The notes beneath the pieces were generated by a model, which did not search any database, was not told where the DNA came from, and worked only from the letters and a program-made list of their open reading frames with translations. The position numbers and the translations under genes were made by a program. A stretch of 7,326 nucleotides of DNA from Sphingobacteriales bacterium (GTDB taxonomy: Bacteria; Bacteroidota; Bacteroidia; Chitinophagales; Chitinophagaceae): assembly GCA_947463665.1 (NCBI GenBank), contig CANHUD010000116.1, positions 1 through 7,326 of the forward strand. The letters run 5' to 3'. This document shows, in pieces, positions 1-7,326 of this stretch; within the stretch, counting starts at the first letter, position 1, and each line of letters opens with the position of its first letter.

Positions 1-1308
1 CATAAGCATATAGATAAAAGGCAAAACCGGATATCCAAATGCTTTATATGGGCGCTCCATCTCCGGTCGCTTCTTGCGAAGAATAAAGATACCGGCGATG
101 GTCAGCACATAAAAAAGTACAACAATGAAACTTACCATATCCAGCAGGTCGCCGTACTTCCCACTAAGACAAAGCAGGGAGGCTACAACACACTGAGCCC
201 AGAGCGCCCATTGCGGAACCGCATTTTTATTCAATGTAGCTGCCTTTTTCAGGAAAAGTCCATCATTGGCCATCGTATAATAAACCCTTGCTCCGGCCAG
301 CACCAGCCCGTTGATACAGCCAAACGTAGAAACCATGATCAGGGCTGCAATGATGGCTCTTCCCGCATCCCCAAAAATTACATTTGCAGCAGCAACAGCC
401 AGTCTGTCCTCATCCGGGAATGCAATCGAATTCAACGGTAAAACATGCAGATACATGAGGTTCGTGCTGAGATAAATCAGCGTCACGATAAGTGTTCCTA
501 AAAAAAGACTGAGGCCGATGTTCCGTTTCGGATTGCGGATCTCTCCGGCGATGAACGTTACATTGTTCCAGGCATCACTGCTAAAAACGGATCCTACCAT
601 CGAGGCGGCAATCATACCCAAAAGGGTTACTCCACCAATGGACGTCCATTCCAATCCGGCCAATCCGCCAGACTTATCCGCCACCGTCCGCGCCGCCAGA
701 CCGGTCTCCCAATTCTGTGACCAGAAACTTTCTTTTGCCAATAAAAATCCAAACAACGTCAGGCCAAACAGCGCCAGCAACTTGGAAATCGTAAAGGTGG
801 TCTGAATCGCCTTTCCCTCTCTGATACCTCTCGTATTCACATAGGTTAGTAATACAATGATCAGAATACCCAGCAGCTGGGCCCTGTAGATATGAAAATT
901 ACCGGCACTGAAAACTATGTTCTCCTCCGTTTGCTGGAAATCCCTGATGAAATAACCACTGAACTTCGCAAATGCAACAGCTACTGCTGCAATGGTACCG
1001 GTCTGGATCACACTGAAAAAACTCCATCCATATAAAAATCCAACCATGGGATTGTACGCCTCTTTCAGATACACATACTGCCCTCCTGCCTTTGGAAACA
1101 TACCGCTCAATTCTCCGTAGCTCAACGCAGCTATAATGGTCATGAATCCCGTAATCGCCCAGACCAGGATAAGCCAGCCGGCACTGCCTACATTGCGGAC
1201 AATATCGGCACTAACAATGAAAATACCAGAACCGATCATCGATCCGGCTACCACCATAGTGGCATCTAATAAGCCCAGACTGGGTTTGAAAGGGGTTTCC
1301 TGAGACAT
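1..1308 (-). CDS. APC-superfamily amino acid permease (LAT/SLC7-like), C-terminus cut by window edge
   Basis: This is an inner-membrane amino acid transporter of the APC superfamily. The frame is open for 436 codons from the ATG at 1308 to the left edge with no stop, so the C-terminus is missing; family members are usually about 450-500 residues, so perhaps 20-60 are lost. TM1 (about residues 11-35) carries the APC glycine motif GSMIGSGIF (22-30), which forms the unwound substrate-binding stretch. A loop with GQYVYLKEAYNP (76-87) follows, then further hydrophobic helices. DAWNN (245-249) with GEIRNPKRN (255-263) matches the LAT-type signature after TM6. RPYKAFGYPVLP (419-430) is the typical loop before the last two helices. 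Known members are proton symporters or exchangers; the substrate cannot be read from sequence. The gene begins 38 bp past a strong terminator, so it probably has its own promoter or depends on readthrough. No Shine-Dalgarno sequence is seen. Confidence 0.93.
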   Translation of the reverse strand, partial: MSQETPFKPSLGLLDATMVVAGSMIGSGIFIVSADIVRNVGSAGWLILVWAITGFMTIIAALSYGELSGMFPKAGGQYVYLKEAYNPMVGFLYGWSFFSVIQTGTIAAVAVAFAKFSGYFIRDFQQTEENIVFSAGNFHIYRAQLLGILIIVLLTYVNTRGIREGKAIQTTFTISKLLALFGLTLFGFLLAKESFWSQNWETGLAARTVADKSGGLAGLEWTSIGGVTLLGMIAASMVGSVFSSDAWNNVTFIAGEIRNPKRNIGLSLFLGTLIVTLIYLSTNLMYLHVLPLNSIAFPDEDRLAVAAANVIFGDAGRAIIAALIMVSTFGCINGLVLAGARVYYTMANDGLFLKKAATLNKNAVPQWALWAQCVVASLLCLSGKYGDLLDMVSFIVVLFYVLTIAGIFILRKKRPEMERPYKAFGYPVLPFIYMLM

Positions 1309-1346
1309 GAAGGATTGTTTTCGGAAAGATAACAAAAAACTCCCCT

Positions 1347-1385
1347 AAAAAAAGAAACGGGAAAAGACGAATCTTCTCCCGTTTC
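1347..1385 (-). terminator. Intrinsic terminator with UUCG tetraloop, after the OmpH-family gene
   Basis: On the minus strand a 14-bp stem (arms 1372-1385 and 1354-1367) closes a UUCG tetraloop (1371-1368) and is followed at once by seven T residues (1353-1347). The only imperfect pair (1363/1376) is a G-U wobble when read as minus-strand RNA and a mismatch on the plus strand. That, together with the loop and the T-tract, fixes the direction. It lies 18 bp after the OmpH-family stop codon, so it should end transcripts from that gene and any rpoC readthrough. Confidence 0.93.
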
Positions 1386-1403
1386 CCTTTAACGTTTTTA
1401 CTA

Positions 1404-1997
1404 CTACTTAGAACCTGCTTTGCGATATGCTTCGTTTAAACCAGCTACCACCTCATTGGTAATGTTGTATGTAGTGTCTTTGTAAAACATAACATTCATT
1501 GCACTGCTGTGCGAAAAAATATAGGAATAGCCCTGTTTTTTGTTGTACTCAGTTAGAAAATCATTGATCCGCTTCCGGAGGTCTTCCATTGTCCGGATTC
1601 CTTCTTCCTGGATCTGACCTTCCATCAAACGTTTTTGCTCTTCCAGATTCTGCATCTTACGGGTATAATCACGCTGAAAAGCTTCGTATTCCGCCTGGGT
1701 AATAGAGTTACCGCGTTGAGCGAAAGCTGCACGCTCTCCCTCAATCCGCTGAAAAGAACCATTCAGCTGACGATCAGCCGTTTCTTTCTTTTTCTCGAAT
1801 TCAGCCATCTTGGCTTTATAAAATTCATATTTCTCCTGAATGGAATCCAGATCCACATATGCGATCTTCAACGTTCGTGCTGAATCGGATGCAGCGCTTC
1901 CGGAACCGGAACCGGAGTTACCTGAAAACTGCTTAACGAACAGGATACCAACCAATACGGCCAGTACGGCAATGGCTATAGACTGAATATTTTTCAT
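1404..1997 (-). CDS. OmpH/Skp-family periplasmic chaperone-like protein with N-terminal membrane segment
   Basis: This 197-residue protein belongs to the OmpH/Skp family, whose E. coli member is a trimeric periplasmic holdase for unfolded outer-membrane proteins. Residues 7-21 are a single hydrophobic segment followed by Lys22. A Gly/Ser/Ala-rich linker (25-39) and the family hallmark KIAYVDLDSIQEKY (44-57) come next. Residues about 57-145 are rich in Glu, Lys, Gln and Arg with heptad-like spacing and should form the long coiled-coil arms. The C-terminal part (about 146-193) holds YSYIFSHSSAMNVMFY and the last helix that complete the body domain. No lipobox is present and no clear signal-peptidase site directly follows the hydrophobic core, so it may stay anchored in the inner membrane; this is inferred. 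It is slightly longer than E. coli Skp because of the anchor and linker. Two in-frame TAG codons end it (1406-1404 and 1403-1401). It follows rpoC by 104 bp, not bamA as many skp genes do. Confidence 0.92.
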   Translation of the reverse strand: MKNIQSIAIAVLAVLVGILFVKQFSGNSGSGSGSAASDSARTLKIAYVDLDSIQEKYEFYKAKMAEFEKKKETADRQLNGSFQRIEGERAAFAQRGNSITQAEYEAFQRDYTRKMQNLEEQKRLMEGQIQEEGIRTMEDLRKRINDFLTEYNKKQGYSYIFSHSSAMNVMFYKDTTYNITNEVVAGLNEAYRKAGSK

Positions 1998-2001
1998 GAC
2001 T

Positions 2002-2032
2002 CAATATTAAGGTAAAAAGTCAATACCCAAAA
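2002..2032 (-). promoter_or_regulatory. Weak candidate promoter for the OmpH-family gene
   Basis: On the minus strand TTTTG (2032-2028) is separated by 18 bp from TAATATTG (2009-2002). The latter matches the Bacteroidota TAnnTTTG element at all but one fixed position. The box ends only 4 bp before the ATG, so a transcript from it would be almost leaderless. It also overlaps the stem-loop next to it. The sequence is AT-rich, so a chance match is quite possible. Confidence 0.22.
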
Positions 2033-2074
2033 CCGAAATGTTCTGTAAAGAACCCGGCATTCGGATATTGACTT
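2014..2074 (-). terminator. Layered stem-loop between rpoC and the OmpH-family gene, possible rpoC terminator or attenuator
   Basis: The lower arms AAGTCAATA (plus 2017-2025) and TATTGACTT (2066-2074) pair over 9 bp. The next position (2026/2065) is a G-U wobble only in minus-strand RNA, and 2027-2028 can pair with 2063-2064. Inside, 2035-2040 pairs with 2058-2062 around a one-base bulge, and TTCT (2041-2044) pairs with AGAA (2049-2052) around a four-base loop. On the minus strand the hairpin starts 27 bp after the rpoC stop and ends in a short run of five T residues (2018-2014), two of them inside the stem. It therefore looks like a modest terminator or an attenuator ahead of the next gene rather than a strong stop. 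Confidence 0.45.
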
Positions 2075-2101
2075 CTGTTAAAAATTAATAATTAAAATGT
2101 T

Positions 2102-6397
<4,296 letters not shown>

Positions 6398-6412
6398 AAT
6401 TTTTTTCTCAGT

Positions 6413-6424
6413 TTAACCGGTTAA
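6413..6424. promoter_or_regulatory. 12-bp perfect palindrome just upstream of rpoC
   Basis: TTAACCGGTTAA is its own reverse complement and ends 15 bp before the rpoC ATG. In DNA it could be a dimeric protein-binding site. In RNA it could form a small hairpin (AGTTAA, loop CCGG, TTA-A-ACT with one bulge) next to the ribosome entry region. It directly follows the 3' arm of the leader structure. A 12-bp palindrome can occur by chance, and no regulator is known for it here. Confidence 0.3.
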
Positions 6425-6535
6425 CTTAATCAGAATGCAAAAAGTTTCCATTCCTCCCTCAGATTGAAGAAGAATTGAAAATCAACGTGTTATATGATCG
6501 TACTTGTGGGAAACTGCCAGCATTCCTAAATTAAG
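6425..6535 (-). promoter_or_regulatory. Structured 5' leader of rpoC mRNA
   Basis: Three successive perfect helices pair in register across the leader: 6530-6535 with 6425-6430 (6 bp), 6520-6525 with 6433-6438 (6 bp), and 6509-6515 with 6443-6449 (7 bp). Small internal loops separate them (4 by 2 and 4 by 4 nt). Together they make a 19-bp interrupted stem enclosing about 59 nt. The outer 5' arm begins almost exactly at the transcription start expected from the promoter at 6541-6572. The 3' arm ends 27 nt before the rpoC start. No T-run follows, so it is not an ordinary terminator. The enclosed part contains a GGGAGG purine tract (6458-6453) and a TTCAAT sequence repeated 11 nt apart (6479-6474 and 6468-6463). 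Helices like these suggest cis-acting control or an mRNA-stabilising element. I do not recognise it as a known riboswitch or ribosomal-protein leader. Confidence 0.55.
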
Positions 6536-6540
6536 GAGGG

Positions 6541-6572
6541 CAAAAGTAGCATTATTTTCGCGACACACCAAA
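6541..6572 (-). promoter_or_regulatory. Bacteroidota-type housekeeping promoter for rpoC
   Basis: On the minus strand TTTG (6572-6569, the end of a run of six T) is followed after exactly 20 bp by TACTTTTG (6548-6541). The second box is a full match to the Bacteroidota TAnnTTTG -7 element, and the spacing suits the -33 TTTG or TTG element. The predicted start of transcription is near 6536, giving a leader of about 138 nt. The -33 box lies 15 bp past the stop of the upstream gene, so rpoC can be transcribed on its own. Confidence 0.7.
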
Positions 6573-6587
6573 AAAGGATGTAAAGAT

Positions 6588-7326
6588 TTAACGGGGCTGG
6601 TTTCGCTCCCGGATCACCTCCTGAACAGACACCCCCCGTATCTTGCTGTCGAGCCAGGCCACAAAGTCGAGATACATAAACGAACGGCTTTCCAGCGGAT
6701 GCTGCTCGTACTGTTTTAATTTATCCCTCAGCTCCGTAAATGCCTGCTTTTCCTGCCCCCGGTTCCAACGGAATGCCTGCTGCAGAAAACGGAAAACTTC
6801 TTTTTCAACTACACTCAGGTTCTGCATCTGGGCCATAAACCGGTACACCGACTTAATCAGATGCTCCAGTATATCTATATTTCCAAGTTCATAATGGGCG
6901 ATCAGATGCAACAACCGGCTGTAACATTGCAGATCGGTTCGCAGATCCACCTTCCAGTGTATGATACGATTCAGGTAATCGATCGTCTTATCAAAATCTC
7001 CGGCTCCAAAATACAGACAGGCGATCTTGTAATAAAAAACCAGAATACGATGCCGGTCCAGCAGCAATTCATGCTCCTCCAGTTTTTGCTCAATTTCAGG
7101 GACCAGCCGGAGCCCCTGAGAAAAACTCCCATCCAGGAAATGCCGGTTGATCTTGGCGAGATAAACATATACGAAGGTCTGTACCTGGTTGTTCTGGCTG
7201 CTATTGGCTTCATCTGATCCATAAAAACGCTCAAACTCGAGTAGCGTTTCATGAAACCGAACCTTGTTCCGCAACATGAAATGCGCATTCAGCAGGTTGT
7301 GCATCCCCTTGATGTAATGCTGCGAC
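6588..7326 (-). CDS. Conserved-looking helical (TPR-like) hypothetical protein, C-terminal part only
   Basis: The frame stays open to the right edge, so the N-terminus is missing; 245 residues are visible and the ATG at 7304 is an internal Met, not a supported start. The visible sequence appears almost wholly alpha-helical, rich in Leu, Tyr, Phe, Arg and Glu, with no signal peptide or membrane helix. The segment ACLYFGAGDFDKTIDYLNRI (7020-6961) has the small-residue and Gly-Asp-aromatic spacing of a tetratricopeptide repeat. Neighbouring helices (such as LLHLIAHYELGNIDILEHLI, 6915-6856) look like degenerate repeats of the same kind. This suggests a cytoplasmic scaffold or protein-interaction role, but no catalytic motif is seen and I cannot name a function. 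I recall similar unnamed proteins in Chitinophagaceae, without being able to check. It occupies the place where rpoB would be expected, yet has no RNA polymerase motif. No terminator is visible between it and rpoC. Confidence 0.85.
   Translation of the reverse strand, partial: SQHYIKGMHNLLNAHFMLRNKVRFHETLLEFERFYGSDEANSSQNNQVQTFVYVYLAKINRHFLDGSFSQGLRLVPEIEQKLEEHELLLDRHRILVFYYKIACLYFGAGDFDKTIDYLNRIIHWKVDLRTDLQCYSRLLHLIAHYELGNIDILEHLIKSVYRFMAQMQNLSVVEKEVFRFLQQAFRWNRGQEKQAFTELRDKLKQYEQHPLESRSFMYLDFVAWLDSKIRGVSVQEVIRERNQPR

Noticed and set aside
211..805. Plus-strand open frames of 76 and 95 codons
   Set aside because: They lie antisense to the permease frame, whose transporter motifs are unmistakable, and their translations show no recognisable domain.
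1324..1331. TATCTTTC as a -7 promoter box for the permease
   Set aside because: It departs from TAnnTTTG at the last base and has no convincing TTTG element 18-22 bp upstream, where the terminator T-tract lies.
6453..6458. GGGAGG as the rpoC Shine-Dalgarno sequence
   Set aside because: It is about 55 nt from the rpoC ATG, far outside the working distance, and Bacteroidota rarely rely on this element.
6425..6535. Leader stem read as a terminator of the upstream gene
   Set aside because: The helices enclose about 59 nt, contain internal loops and are not followed by a T-run on either strand.
6504..6719. Plus-strand 71-codon frame crossing the rpoC promoter region
   Set aside because: It overlaps the promoter, the leader start and the end of the helical-repeat gene, has no initiation signal, and its product resembles nothing known to me.
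6971..7288. Minus-strand 105-codon frame overlapping the helical-repeat gene
   Set aside because: It is an alternative frame of the same DNA; the open frame that reaches the window edge has the coherent helical-repeat pattern.

Overview
The window comes from a member of the Bacteroidota, most likely the Chitinophagaceae or a close relative. Three things point there. The RpoC sequence has the Bacteroidota-type N-terminus and overall length. The one clear promoter fits the Bacteroidota pattern (TTTG, about 20 bp, TAnnTTTG) rather than the E. coli -35/-10 pattern. No gene start has a well-placed Shine-Dalgarno sequence, and the rpoC start is preceded by an A-rich stretch, as is usual in this phylum. 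The family-level placement rests on remembered protein resemblance, not on a search.

All genes lie on the minus strand, so transcription runs from high to low coordinates. Reading that way: the C-terminal part of an unnamed helical-repeat protein (7326 to 6588); a 190-bp gap holding a strong promoter candidate, a structured mRNA leader and a 12-bp palindrome; complete rpoC, the RNA polymerase beta' subunit (6397 to 2102); a 104-bp gap with a layered stem-loop; a complete OmpH/Skp-family envelope protein with an N-terminal membrane segment (1997 to 1404); a textbook intrinsic terminator with a UUCG tetraloop (1385 to 1347); and an APC-superfamily amino acid permease (1308 to 1) that runs off the left edge, probably missing a few tens of C-terminal residues. 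No plus-strand gene is supported.

The genes are core or housekeeping functions, not an obvious pathway or mobile island. The notable feature is context. rpoC is not directly preceded by rpoB, as it is in most bacteria, but by an unrelated gene. It also has its own promoter and a leader RNA of about 135 nt. Three nested in-register helices (19 base pairs in total) link the 5' end of that leader to a point just upstream of the rpoC start. This is the best candidate here for an undescribed regulatory element, possibly one that balances beta' synthesis against a separately encoded beta subunit. No CRISPR, IS element, tRNA, rRNA or defence system was seen.
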